A DNA stretch of 64,000 nucleotides from Chitinophaga ginsengisoli (GCF_003014595.1 NZ_PYGK01000005.1:124001-188000), one strand, 5' to 3'. Counted from the stretch's first letter, positions 9,207-19,014 are shown. Translations and numbers: made by a program. The notes: generated from the sequence alone by a model not told the origin.

Positions 9207-10923
9207 ATCCCGCATCCTATACCTGTGTACCGCTGCCTTACTGCTGCCGCTGTTTTCATCTGCGCAGCAGATAGACCTGGAACATATCCGGGATCTGTTT
9301 GGCAAGGGTAAACCCCTTAAAGTGAATGGCGGGGTAAGTGCCAGTACCGTATTCAACAGTGGTACCGGTGGTGGCCGGCAACCATTTAGCTGGTTCCTGA
9401 ACGGTAACGTGAATACCAATATACTGGGAAGGATCAACCTGCCTTTTTCATTTAACCTTACTAATGCCGGCGGTGGTTACTCGTACCCCACCATGCCTAA
9501 CCGCTTAAGCCTGCATCCCAGTTATAAAGGGGTGACAGCGCATATTGGGGATGTAGCTATGTCGTTCTCTCCCTACACCTTAAACGGTCATCAGTTTACA
9601 GGGGTAGGACTGGACATAGCCACCAAGCCAACATGGAGCATCAGTATGATGTACGGAAGGCTGTTGCGCGCAGTCAATTACGACAGCACCAACAGGAACA
9701 TACTACCTACGTACAGGCGGATGGGTTATGGCGCTAAATTGTCCTTACAGCAATCCAACTATGCATTGTCGCTGAACTTCCTGCATGCGCAGGATTTCAC
9801 CGACCCTATGCAATACATCCCGGATACCTTGCACATCTATCCTAAAGCAAACCTTGCTGTGAGTGTTGCCGGTATGCTGCGCCCTGCCAAAGGATTGGAG
9901 TTGACCGTGGAGTATGCTAACAGTGCGATGAAACTGGACAAAAGGGATTATCACCCCACCAGATCCGGCAGCGGCAATCTGCTGGAAAGCGTATTTATGT
10001 ATGATATCAAGAATACGCAGTTCTTTAAGGCCATCAGAGCCGGCATGAACTACACATTTCATAAAAGTGTGATAGGGCTGGGCTATGAGCGTATCGACCC
10101 TGGCTACCAGACGTTGGGTACCTACTATATGAACAATGACCTGGAGAACATCACAGTGAACCTGTCGCAACCACTGCTGCATGATAAGGCCACTATATCC
10201 GGCAACGTGGGGTACCAGCGCGATGACCTGAACAATACCAAGGCTGGTGCTACCTTCCGGATGGTGAGTGCAATAAACGCGACTTATATGCCGAATGAAA
10301 GATGGAATGCGAACTTTACTTATTCTAACTTCCAGACCTACACGCATATAAAGCCGCAATTTGATTATATTAACCAGACGAATCCCTATGAGAATATGGA
10401 TACGCTGAATTTTAAACAGATATCGCAAAGTGCAGGGTTGACGCTTACCTATATGCTAAAAACCAATAAGAAGAAAAGCCACACCATCAACCTGAACCTG
10501 AATGTACAGGATGCGGCGGATATACAGAACGATGTGCTTTGGAAAGGCAACGGGTCGCGTTTTTATAACTCCAGCACCGCATATACCTTGTTACTGATAA
10601 AGCAGCAGATGAGCATTACCGGTGCTTTTAACCTGAGTTATAATACTATTGGGAGAGACGACTTCCTGACACTGGGGCCTACTTTAGGATTGAATACACG
10701 CTTATTTGATAAAAAGATGACAGCCGGCTTTAATACCTCCTACAATAGCAGTACCAGTAATGGACAGCAACAGGGGCAGGTGTTGAATTTCCGTGTAAAT
10801 GCAGCGTATATGTTTATGAGAAAACATAACCTGAATATGAATGCGGTACGCCAGACACGGTGGACGCCTAAAGGAACGTCTAGCAATGTAACGGCAACGG
10901 TGGGGTATAACTATAGTTTTTGA
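9199..10923 (+). CDS. Outer-membrane beta-barrel protein
   Basis: A 574-residue protein with a signal peptide (hydrophobic residues ~6-20, then SSAQQ). The remainder alternates short amphipathic strands with Asn- and Tyr-rich turns (for example LNLNVQ, GAFNLSYN) and ends in a strand with C-terminal Phe (GYNYSF), typical of outer-membrane barrels. The exact family is not recognised. Its eight-base overlap with the PKD lipoprotein gene suggests translational coupling. By position it may be the membrane anchor or pore partner of the upstream surface proteins; that is inference. The unit ends at a perfect nine-base-pair hairpin (10966-10989). Confidence 0.75.
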   Translation: MNRSRILYLCTAALLLPLFSSAQQIDLEHIRDLFGKGKPLKVNGGVSASTVFNSGTGGGRQPFSWFLNGNVNTNILGRINLPFSFNLTNAGGGYSYPTMPNRLSLHPSYKGVTAHIGDVAMSFSPYTLNGHQFTGVGLDIATKPTWSISMMYGRLLRAVNYDSTNRNILPTYRRMGYGAKLSLQQSNYALSLNFLHAQDFTDPMQYIPDTLHIYPKANLAVSVAGMLRPAKGLELTVEYANSAMKLDKRDYHPTRSGSGNLLESVFMYDIKNTQFFKAIRAGMNYTFHKSVIGLGYERIDPGYQTLGTYYMNNDLENITVNLSQPLLHDKATISGNVGYQRDDLNNTKAGATFRMVSAINATYMPNERWNANFTYSNFQTYTHIKPQFDYINQTNPYENMDTLNFKQISQSAGLTLTYMLKTNKKKSHTINLNLNVQDAADIQNDVLWKGNGSRFYNSSTAYTLLLIKQQMSITGAFNLSYNTIGRDDFLTLGPTLGLNTRLFDKKMTAGFNTSYNSSTSNGQQQGQVLNFRVNAAYMFMRKHNLNMNAVRQTRWTPKGTSSNVTATVGYNYSF

Positions 10924-10960
10924 GTGTAAGATCTATCATCAGCAGATACCTGCATAATAC

Positions 10961-10990
10961 ATAAAGGCCGTCCGCGATAACGGACGGCCC
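10961..10990. terminator. Hairpin between convergent genes
   Basis: A perfect nine-base-pair GC-rich stem (10966-10974 with 10981-10989) and a six-base loop. The T-rich tail is weak on both sides. It sits between the barrel gene and the convergent DUF4126-like gene and may serve both. Confidence 0.6.
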
Positions 10991-11006
10991 TAGGTTTATA
11001 CATAGT

Positions 11007-11501
11007 CTATATTCGGTCGTCGTTCAGTAAAATACTGCCCAGGCAGATCATGGCAACATCCTCTACAAGTCCTGCAACAGGATCAGGTGTGCCGGTCATC
11101 TTCCCGAATTTCTTTCTTGCATAGTAAGTTACATAAGCGCCTGCACAGGCTGCCGCAGCGCCTATCAGCGCACCCAGCCACATGCTTTTACGTTTTCTTC
11201 TGCTGACGATGGCCCCGGTAAGGGCGCCTGAAATACTTCTGCTGATCAGACCCGCAGGCGCGATCCTGTCGCCTATGCCGGGGAGTTTATCAACATAGGT
11301 CTCTCCGGCAGCCATTAATGTTAATACTTTACTGTCGGGAAAGATCAGCGCAGGCGCCAATGTTGTACGGGAACCCGCAATAGCGCTCATTCCGGCAATA
11401 ACAGCGATATCTCTGGCGCTGTTGCCATTCATACGTTGTTTTACTGTCTTTGTATCGCTGATCTTTTTAATGTCTGTACTTGCGTGTGTACCGTTTCTCA
11501 T
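11007..11501 (-). CDS. Small membrane protein, DUF4126-like
   Basis: A 164-residue protein with a polar N-terminal ~30 residues and then several hydrophobic, glycine- and alanine-rich segments: around residues 33-55, 90-105, 110-130 and 140-158. The blocks AGSRTTLAPALI and GDRIAPAGLISRSISGALTGA resemble the DUF4126 family of small bacterial membrane proteins of unknown function. The N-terminal extension may not be translated, since an internal Met at residue 24 is a possible alternative start. It is a single gene facing the surface cluster, with no link to either neighbour. Confidence 0.6.
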   Translation of the reverse strand: MRNGTHASTDIKKISDTKTVKQRMNGNSARDIAVIAGMSAIAGSRTTLAPALIFPDSKVLTLMAAGETYVDKLPGIGDRIAPAGLISRSISGALTGAIVSRRKRKSMWLGALIGAAAACAGAYVTYYARKKFGKMTGTPDPVAGLVEDVAMICLGSILLNDDRI

Positions 11502-12124
11502 GCCATGAATTTTAGGTGATATATTGTTTCAAGGCCCATTCGGATAAATGTTATACTACTTTCGTACCAGTCAGTACCGGGTACAGCCGTACACGCTGTC
11601 TGTCAGCACCGTTTATATACGAAGGATAGAGGCGTCCAAAAGAGCTTCAGTAAACGGTTTTAGCAGACAGGGATAAATTTTTTACTGCGGCAGAATAACC
11701 TTAAAAATGCAATGATAGCAACCGATTGAGACCGTGCTCAGGAAGGAACGTTGTGTAAAATGTCCTACATTCTGGCATTTTATTTGGGACCCGGTATAAC
11801 ATATACGTCTCAGCTTTTTTGATGCGAAAGGCCTTTTATCCATTAGCCGTTAACCAGAGACCGGCAACTTTTCCCTCATTTCTTTTTCCCCTCAGATATA
11901 TAAAAAAATATATCCATTTTAACATTATTTAATATATTCGTCTTTGTTTGTACTTAGTACACCAGACCCTACCTATGGATAAGATAACCTACGGCATACA
12001 CCGCACCCACAATATCAGTTTTACAAATAAAATTACTGGCATAAGCAACCCGGTTAATGGACAATTTACTGCCGACTTCAATGGGTATGCAGTCAAAAAT
12101 TGTAAAAATAAGTAGCATCAGAAG
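11502..12124. other. 623-base intergenic region upstream of the toxin locus
   Basis: No gene of ordinary size is present. The right part is AT-rich and holds an imperfect palindrome (GATATAT, a short A tract, ATATATC at 11895-11914) about 60-80 bases before a possible 46-codon open frame (11975-12115). No clear -33/-7 promoter pair was found. The left part looks like ordinary mixed-composition DNA without obvious repeats. It probably carries the promoters of the two divergent genes that flank it. Confidence 0.4.
11975..12115 (+). CDS. Possible 46-residue small protein or leader
   Basis: An open frame from ATG at 11975 to TAG at 12113-12115, nine bases before the next gene. The predicted peptide has no signal sequence and no recognisable family. 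Bacteroidota ribosome binding sites are weak, so absence of a purine-rich site does not decide the matter. It could be a chance frame, an upstream leader, or a small protein of the toxin locus. Confidence 0.2.
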   Translation: MDKITYGIHRTHNISFTNKITGISNPVNGQFTADFNGYAVKNCKNK

Positions 12125-14416
12125 ATGAAAAATAATACATTCCGTATAGCGCTGCTGACAGGCATACTATTGTGTGCCAGTTATTTCAGATCGGTGGCGC
12201 AGAAGTATCCTGTACGAGTACAGGTGCAGTTACTGCAACCTGTATCGCCGCAGCTGGTTAATCTATACACGGGCACGCAGGCCAGAATGATTGTCACCTT
12301 GTTGAACACCGACCTGCAGCATCCCACAATGTCCGTCCGCTTACGCTTTACTATCAAAGGCGGGAATGCGGTGTTGCGTAATAAGGATTATGTTTATTAC
12401 CCAACTATTCAGCTGGATGCAGGTATTCCCACGCGACTCAGCCTGGATGACCTGGCGCCTTATTTTCAGTTGAGCAATCTCGATGCTGCGGGTATCCCAC
12501 CTACGCAATTAATGCCGAACATTCACCTGCCGGATGGATATTATACTTTCTGTGTAGAGGCGATAGAAGTTAATAGCGGCCAGCAGGTCAGCAATAGTAC
12601 GCAGGGATGTTCTCCGCCTGCCTGGATCAGTATGAGTCAGCCGCCTTTACTGAACCTGCCGGTCAAGGGTGGAGGCGTGCCATTCAGGGAACCCCTGAAC
12701 ATTATCTTCAACTGGACACCCCGGCATATGAGCAGCGCCAATGCTGCTTTCCAGACGGAATACGAGTTCACGTTGACAGAGCTATGGGATACGGTCATTG
12801 CACCGGAAGCGGCGTTTCTGAATTCCCCTCCTTTATATCAGACCACTACCCCTACAACAACGTTATTGTACGGCCCTGCAGAGCCTCCGCTCTTGCCGGG
12901 CAAGCGATACGCATGGCGCATCAAGGCAAAGGCGAAAATGGGCGTTGATGAATATGATGTATTCCTGAACAATGGGTACAGTGAAATTTACTGGTTCGTA
13001 TTACAGGAAAATTGTCAGCCACCGCAGCAGGCATTGGCAACGGTAGAGAACAACACCGTTACTGTCAATTGGTTACCACAACCCCAGATGTCTGAATATA
13101 TACTGGAATATCGCGAAGCGAATAAAAACGGCGCAGATTGGTTCAACATAAAAACAACGGACACGCATGCCACCATTTTAGATGCGGTGCCCGGCAGAAG
13201 TTATGAGTATCGCGTAGGTGGTTACTGTGTGTCAGCAATAAAAACAATGGGCGATCTGCATGGTTTCGATATGCCGGCGAGAGATACGGCTGATAATAAA
13301 AACTGTGGACTATTACCTGATATCAAGCTGGCTAACCAGGAGCAGCTGAAGGATTTGAAGAATGGAGACCTGATCCTGGCGGGCGACTTCCCGGTTCGTC
13401 TTACAAGCGTATCTGGCGCTGGTACATTCCAGGGAACAGGTTATGTAATGATCCCATTCCTGAGTGATACGAGAGTGAAAGTGACCTTTAACAATATCAC
13501 TGTCAATACCAACCACCAGTTGCTGAGCGGTGTGATACAAACCACTTTCGATAGCACGGCAGCACAGGTAGTGGGCGTTGACGATGCCATACAGACCGTA
13601 AAAGATCTGGCGAGTGTAGTGAATGATCTGGCGCATCTGACGATAGATAGCGACTACCTGACAGTGAAAGAGTTGGCTGACGAGATCAGGAAACTGGCGG
13701 AGGATGAATTGCCGGAAGATCTGAAGGACCGTATTATCAAAGCCGCCGATAAGCTGGAGCAGACCAAGAAAGATTACGACGAAGCGAAGACGGAATATGA
13801 TAATGCAAAAACGCCGGAAGAGAAGGCGGCTGCCAAAGACAAGAAGGACAAGGCAGCAGCAGCATTTGATGAGGCGAAGAAAGAAGTGGATGCGGTGAAT
13901 AAAGAGAAGGAGGAATTCGTGAAGTCGGTGACTGATATGTTGGTGAAGGCAGTCAAAGGCCTGAAATCAGATTATAACGACAGCAAGCGTGCAAAGATCA
14001 ATGAGGATTTCAATGCCAGTCGCAAGGCATTAAATGATATGATCAGCGATACGAAGAAAGCGCTGCTCGATGGAAGAGCGTTGCCTGCAAATGGCAACCA
14101 GAGTAATAATGTGGTGGTCATTGTGATAGATAGTGTAGATGTATCTGCGCCGGAAGAAGATGCGTTTTCAAAACTGAGTGTCGCATTTAAAGAGGCGGAA
14201 CTGCAGAAGAATAAAATGGCAGTTGTAGATATGTTTGACCAGCATATATCTAGCAAAGAATATTATGCATTTATAACCCAGGTACTGAAAATAAATGGTA
14301 AGAATCTCGTCGATTACATCATTGCGGAAAGGAATGATGAGGTGGAAGACGAAGTGATCGTTGATAATCTGAAACAGGAACTGGCGGGAATGATAACTGA
14401 TCTATTGAATAAATAA
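12125..14416 (+). CDS. Exported fibronectin/coiled-coil protein paired with the HINT toxin
   Basis: A 763-residue protein with a signal peptide (residues ~7-25, ending SVAQ). Residues ~27-290 form beta-rich domains resembling the TANFOR-like exported proteins of Bacteroidota. A fibronectin type III-like module follows near 297-370 (V-x-V-N-W, YILEYRE, YEYRVGGYC). From ~500 to ~650 the protein is highly charged and heptad-like, rich in Lys, Glu, Asp and Ala, as in a long coiled coil. There is no T9SS C-terminal domain. It is followed after nine bases by the polymorphic-toxin gene, so the two are almost certainly co-transcribed. A role as scaffold, carrier or delivery partner of the toxin is inferred from position. 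Confidence 0.7.
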   Translation: MKNNTFRIALLTGILLCASYFRSVAQKYPVRVQVQLLQPVSPQLVNLYTGTQARMIVTLLNTDLQHPTMSVRLRFTIKGGNAVLRNKDYVYYPTIQLDAGIPTRLSLDDLAPYFQLSNLDAAGIPPTQLMPNIHLPDGYYTFCVEAIEVNSGQQVSNSTQGCSPPAWISMSQPPLLNLPVKGGGVPFREPLNIIFNWTPRHMSSANAAFQTEYEFTLTELWDTVIAPEAAFLNSPPLYQTTTPTTTLLYGPAEPPLLPGKRYAWRIKAKAKMGVDEYDVFLNNGYSEIYWFVLQENCQPPQQALATVENNTVTVNWLPQPQMSEYILEYREANKNGADWFNIKTTDTHATILDAVPGRSYEYRVGGYCVSAIKTMGDLHGFDMPARDTADNKNCGLLPDIKLANQEQLKDLKNGDLILAGDFPVRLTSVSGAGTFQGTGYVMIPFLSDTRVKVTFNNITVNTNHQLLSGVIQTTFDSTAAQVVGVDDAIQTVKDLASVVNDLAHLTIDSDYLTVKELADEIRKLAEDELPEDLKDRIIKAADKLEQTKKDYDEAKTEYDNAKTPEEKAAAKDKKDKAAAAFDEAKKEVDAVNKEKEEFVKSVTDMLVKAVKGLKSDYNDSKRAKINEDFNASRKALNDMISDTKKALLDGRALPANGNQSNNVVVIVIDSVDVSAPEEDAFSKLSVAFKEAELQKNKMAVVDMFDQHISSKEYYAFITQVLKINGKNLVDYIIAERNDEVEDEVIVDNLKQELAGMITDLLNK

Positions 14417-14425
14417 GCAGGTAAT

Positions 14426-17400
14426 ATGAACATGTTACGCAGATATATACTCTTATTTATCCTGTTACTACAGGCCGGTGTGGGCTTCGCAGTACCAGAC
14501 CGGGACAGCCTGATGGTGAAGGTAATTGAAAGGGGTAGGATGGCTTTTAAGGAGCTGGTCCTGCAAAATAAACTAAATGATGAAAAGGGACTGTCATCTC
14601 AGAACCACTATGTATTGCACATCAATACAGCAGACCTGATAGATGGGGAGATAGACAAACTGGATAAGGAATATATCAGACAGAGAAAGATAAGTTATAT
14701 CGCAGGTAGTATAACCGGTGATAAGACAGCCGGCGATTTCCTTGTACCCGCTGGTGAAGATCTTGATGAACTGGAGGAGAAGTTACGGAAATGCAATACA
14801 GCTCCTGATGCCAAAATACGGACCTATCTGGTGACTATCGATTTTATACCGATGATCTATGATGTTCCGGGACTTGATCTGGAAACGTTGATGAGTTACC
14901 GCAGGGGAGACGCCAGTGGAACGGAAAACGGCGACATCGCGGAGAATGCCAAAAAAGATGCAACAGCTATTTTGCAAGGGATATCAACATCATTAGTGGT
15001 TGCTCCACCTGAGAATGGCGAAAAGCTGGCGTTCAATACAGCGTGCGTCGGCATGGTGAATTACCGGATTTACGATAGGAAACGGCGGTATAAGAAACTC
15101 CAGATGTTTTCCTGGTATTCTAACCTGGAGGGACAGGATGTACAATCCTATAATCTGTTGGTGTCGAAACACCTGGCGACGGTGAAAGGGGCAACTGGTT
15201 ATCGGCTGATAAAGAGTTTTATAGATGTCATCAGTGAGAATAACTCGGACTTTGCATTGCTGCCATCTGTGAAGGATAAGATAATGTCTGTCAAGAGTCG
15301 TGAGGAAATGGAGGCGTTACTGTCAACAATCAGTGCGAATGCCTATGACCAGTTTACCTATGAGCAGCGTATTTATGCGGTTAAAATGCTTGCATCACAA
15401 GCGATAATTACCAACACTGGTGCAGAAATGATAGTGGATCTTCTGTCAACCGCAAATCTTGAAGAGGATGCAGGAAAATTGAGAGATGATCTTAATAAGC
15501 TGAATAACTTTGTTTCAAAGGCAGACGACGCCGCAGAAGCTGAGGTATTACCGGCGAAAACCAGCGAGTTAACCCTTTTGCATTTGCTGGTAAATGGCAT
15601 ATCAGACCATCTGATCGGAGATAAAACCTATACACGGCTGATGCAGGTTTTCATCAACATTGCGAAATCATCGCCTGCTATTGCTGAGGATGCGCTGGAT
15701 TTTTATAGGGATCCGAGAAAGCTGGACCGGACAATAATATGGGATAAGAGCTATGCACTGGAATTGTTTGCCCAGCCTCCTCCAGGGACCAATAGTTATG
15801 ATGTGACATTGGATAATAAGCTGGATGAAGTCACCATTACAAAATCGCAGTTGAAATATATCCAAAATGTGGATGGATATACCAAGCTGCAGGAGTCTAT
15901 GCGTGAGTATGCCAAAGGTAATAACACCTTTATACAAAAGCTCCTGAACAATGTTGTTGTGCCTGCCATGGGTACAGTAGATATTGCTGGTTACTACGAG
16001 ATGAAATATCCCCCTGAGCCACAATGGGTACCAGAACAGCCAATTAAGTTAAAGGCATGGCAGCTGGTGTCATTTACAAATAAATCCGATATAGGATTGC
16101 TGGCAACAGCTGTAGGAGAATCGTCAGATCAAAACGAGCATAAAGCACAGTATCTGCCGGCTATTGTACTGAAGTATGCAGCTGATAAGGAATTAAACCA
16201 GAATGTGGGTAAAGGTGTCGTAATGGCTTTTGATGTGATCACATTGGTGACACCGGTAGGAGAACTGGCATACCTGGGAAAAGTAGCCAACTATGTTTAC
16301 AAGGGTATCGAATATGGATCGAAAGTAACTGCCCTCGGTCATCTGGCCGTAGAGACAGGCGCTATACCTCCGGATAGCAAGTTGGCTGCGTTCATCAAAG
16401 ACTGTTATGACGTAACCAACCTTTTGCAGTTAGGTAGTCTGGGTTTTACAGCAACGAATGGTGTTATTGCCAGGTTATCCAGAGCAGAAGCGACAAAATT
16501 CCTTAGGTCATTTTACGGGGCGGAGAAGGAGGGGTTAGTATATCTGATGAAGGATCCCGAAGCAGTAAAGCAAATCCTCCGGTTTAAAAAAGAAATAGAG
16601 GACGCTGGTATTGCAGCAGGATATGGCAAGACCTGGTTTAAGGCCATCAAAGACCAGGTATACAGCGGAATTTCAAATACTGTTGCCAAAATAAAGGACT
16701 TAAAGTTTTTGAAGACCGAAGGGAGTGGTAACCTGCTCAAATTTACAGATGGGGCAAATCAACAGGTGATGCATACCATGAGCGATGGAACCCTGGTACT
16801 GGATAAAACAACGGTGACATTTGCAGAGGATGCTCGTCTGGTAGGTACAGTGGATGAGGTTTCTATCCGTACGGCAGAAAATGCGTCTGAAGTTGTGGAA
16901 GACCTGATGTTTGTACAACGAGCTAATAAGAGTGTGGAATGTATAAGAGGCGCTTGTTTTATAGCAGGAACACCCGTGCGTACGAAAGTCGGTCTTGTAC
17001 CTATTGAACAGATTAAAGAAGATGATACCGTGCTTGGCGTGAAGGTGGCTAATGGCGATACTACCTGGCAGAAGGTTTCACATGCTTTCACAAAACATGC
17101 TTCGAAACTGGTGCGTATCATTACGGGCCGTGATACGATCTTCTCCACACCAGAGCATCCTTACCTTACAGAGAATGGCTGGAAAAGCGCTGCTGACCTG
17201 AAAGTAGGATGGCGTCTCAGACTGGCAAGGCATGCCTTTGCCACACTCACCGCAGTACTACCGATCGATACCAGTGTAACGGTTTACAATTTTGAAACCA
17301 GTATTACACACAATTACTGTATAGGCAGTGAAGGTATTGTAGTACATAATTCCTGTGAGATTTTTGAAAGGCTGAAAAGCCGCATTCCGGAAGACCGTTT

Positions 17401-18511
17401 CCCAGCTTTTGAAAAGGATTTTGCAGGTGGTGCAAAAGGCTCACCAAAGGCGAATTTCCTGAAGCAGTTTGATAATGAAGAGCTTTCTACAGATGTATGG
17501 GAGATTTTATATGAATTTCCGGCCATCCGCGCAACTGAAGAACTGTACCAAATCCGGGGAATATTAAAAAGATGTTCTAATCCCGACTGTACTGCCTTGG
17601 TGAAGGAGATTATGGAGGGGAAAAAGGGATTTGGAGTATTGAGTGAAGAGACGCAGAAAGAATTCAGGGAGCGGTTTGAGGCAATCATGCTCCGTTCAGA
17701 GAACAAAGGAGATAAGGTTACCGCGGCTCAGATGAACAAATGTCTCGCCCGGCTCCGTGAGGCATGGGCAGGGGAAGGTATCGTAGCACGAGTGCAAAAA
17801 ATCAGTAAGTTATTTGATCAATACAATACACTGACTGCAGAGCAGAAATTACTATTCGCTAAAGATTTTGCGGAAGCCCATCCTAAAACGCTGGAACGTA
17901 TGGCGGATGCGCCTGAGTTCCTGGCGCACTGGAAGACGGATCGTGACTATTATCTCAATCTATCTTATGCAGATATGGAGCATAAAGACTGGCCTATGGT
18001 ATATAGAGAAGTAAGTACAAGTAATCCATATAATGCTAGTCTTGCCAAGCCACTTAACGAGGTAACGGAGGATGTTGTTGGGAAAGCAAATTATGCTAAT
18101 TATATTGGAGCTTCAGCTACTTATAAGGGCAGACCTGGTGGTGTTGTTGTCAGGTTCAATTACCAGTGGAAGACAGAGCCCCCGCTTATAGATATGTTCA
18201 AACGACGTCTTACTTATCTGAAAATAATCCGTGACGATGCGATGGATGGAGGGCAGCTGTATACGACTTTATACAAGGATGTGCCTTTAGGAAAAGTAAG
18301 GGCTGCCGATGGTCCAGGTGAACATGCAGAAGTGTTGGCTGTTAACGTAATTACCAGAGAAATCGAGGCTGCAACAGGAGTAAAAATTACAACACAATCA
18401 CAACTTTCTCATATAGATTGTATGGTGAGGGGAAATCGGTTTGGTTCTATGTGCCGTTGCCCACATTGTTTCTTTATATTGCAGGGAGTAAATATGATTG
18501 GAAACAGGTAA
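14426..18511 (+). CDS. Polymorphic toxin: HINT self-cleavage domain plus C-terminal deaminase-like toxin
   Basis: A 1361-residue protein with a signal peptide (hydrophobic residues ~5-20). Residues ~30-840 are mostly helical and unrecognised, with a hydrophobic patch near 590-640. A HINT (pretoxin-type) domain spans C844 to C977: it opens with CFIAGTPV, has the internal STPEHPYL block and ends VVHNSC, the pattern of self-cleaving HINT domains that release toxin tips. After a charged helical linker the last ~75 residues carry H1300-A-E1302 and C1345-P-H-C1348, the zinc and catalytic signature of the cytidine-deaminase fold, closest in style to YwqJ-like toxins. Substrate is unknown. The last ~500 bases look more AT-rich than the rest, as expected of exchanged toxin tips. 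Immunity candidates follow at once. Confidence 0.85.
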   Translation: MNMLRRYILLFILLLQAGVGFAVPDRDSLMVKVIERGRMAFKELVLQNKLNDEKGLSSQNHYVLHINTADLIDGEIDKLDKEYIRQRKISYIAGSITGDKTAGDFLVPAGEDLDELEEKLRKCNTAPDAKIRTYLVTIDFIPMIYDVPGLDLETLMSYRRGDASGTENGDIAENAKKDATAILQGISTSLVVAPPENGEKLAFNTACVGMVNYRIYDRKRRYKKLQMFSWYSNLEGQDVQSYNLLVSKHLATVKGATGYRLIKSFIDVISENNSDFALLPSVKDKIMSVKSREEMEALLSTISANAYDQFTYEQRIYAVKMLASQAIITNTGAEMIVDLLSTANLEEDAGKLRDDLNKLNNFVSKADDAAEAEVLPAKTSELTLLHLLVNGISDHLIGDKTYTRLMQVFINIAKSSPAIAEDALDFYRDPRKLDRTIIWDKSYALELFAQPPPGTNSYDVTLDNKLDEVTITKSQLKYIQNVDGYTKLQESMREYAKGNNTFIQKLLNNVVVPAMGTVDIAGYYEMKYPPEPQWVPEQPIKLKAWQLVSFTNKSDIGLLATAVGESSDQNEHKAQYLPAIVLKYAADKELNQNVGKGVVMAFDVITLVTPVGELAYLGKVANYVYKGIEYGSKVTALGHLAVETGAIPPDSKLAAFIKDCYDVTNLLQLGSLGFTATNGVIARLSRAEATKFLRSFYGAEKEGLVYLMKDPEAVKQILRFKKEIEDAGIAAGYGKTWFKAIKDQVYSGISNTVAKIKDLKFLKTEGSGNLLKFTDGANQQVMHTMSDGTLVLDKTTVTFAEDARLVGTVDEVSIRTAENASEVVEDLMFVQRANKSVECIRGACFIAGTPVRTKVGLVPIEQIKEDDTVLGVKVANGDTTWQKVSHAFTKHASKLVRIITGRDTIFSTPEHPYLTENGWKSAADLKVGWRLRLARHAFATLTAVLPIDTSVTVYNFETSITHNYCIGSEGIVVHNSCEIFERLKSRIPEDRFPAFEKDFAGGAKGSPKANFLKQFDNEELSTDVWEILYEFPAIRATEELYQIRGILKRCSNPDCTALVKEIMEGKKGFGVLSEETQKEFRERFEAIMLRSENKGDKVTAAQMNKCLARLREAWAGEGIVARVQKISKLFDQYNTLTAEQKLLFAKDFAEAHPKTLERMADAPEFLAHWKTDRDYYLNLSYADMEHKDWPMVYREVSTSNPYNASLAKPLNEVTEDVVGKANYANYIGASATYKGRPGGVVVRFNYQWKTEPPLIDMFKRRLTYLKIIRDDAMDGGQLYTTLYKDVPLGKVRAADGPGEHAEVLAVNVITREIEAATGVKITTQSQLSHIDCMVRGNRFGSMCRCPHCFFILQGVNMIGNR

Positions 18512-18513
18512 GT

Positions 18514-18993
18514 ATGATAAAAGAGCTGGTCTTTGGAAATGAAACCTTCTTATTCAGTTATGACGAATATCACCAGGAATGGTGTCTGGAGGGCGCAGAT
18601 TACTTCGGCGGTTATGAAACAGACCTTCGTATAGACAAAAGTGTGTTCCCTGATGGAGATGTTGACTGGGAAGAGGTCCGGAAATTCATGCTTTACCTGC
18701 GGAATGATCCTGCCCGCGTGATGGACAACATTATAAGTGCAGGAGTTGTATTAAAGTCGCTTTTTCAGGAGGTATATCTGCGCGTTGAAGAACGGGAGGT
18801 GAGACAGGAGGTCTATTTTGAAATGAATGGTATCACATTCAGGGGTTATAGCCAAACGTCTCCCGGCGATTTCATTTACGACTACCTGATGATGCCTTAT
18901 TACTCGGGAGACAGGCTGATGAATGTCGGTACGTATATGTGGAGGGCCAGTTTTATCAGGTATAGCATTTATGGTGTAAGCAGGGAGTTTTAA
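18514..18993 (+). CDS. Probable cognate immunity protein of the deaminase toxin
   Basis: A 159-residue acidic, Tyr/Phe-rich protein of no family I recognise. The reading frame is open from 18418, inside the toxin gene, but the ATG at 18514, two bases after the toxin stop, is the better start: it gives a soluble protein without the spurious upstream residues. The gene ends in front of a strong hairpin (19015-19047). A small cytoplasmic protein directly behind a toxin tip is the standard position for an immunity gene in polymorphic-toxin loci. The function is inferred from that position. Confidence 0.6.
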   Translation: MIKELVFGNETFLFSYDEYHQEWCLEGADYFGGYETDLRIDKSVFPDGDVDWEEVRKFMLYLRNDPARVMDNIISAGVVLKSLFQEVYLRVEEREVRQEVYFEMNGITFRGYSQTSPGDFIYDYLMMPYYSGDRLMNVGTYMWRASFIRYSIYGVSREF

Positions 18994-19014
18994 TCCGGCT
19001 TTAAATGATAGTTT

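Noticed and set aside
16955..17356. The HINT domain could be an intein
   Set aside because: There is no homing endonuclease segment, the domain is only ~134 residues, and it sits between a long trunk and a toxin-like tip, the typical place of pretoxin HINT domains rather than of a splicing intein in a housekeeping protein.
18418..18513. Start of the immunity gene inside the toxin gene
   Set aside because: The extra 32 residues match out-of-frame translation of the conserved deaminase region. The ATG two bases after the toxin stop is better placed.
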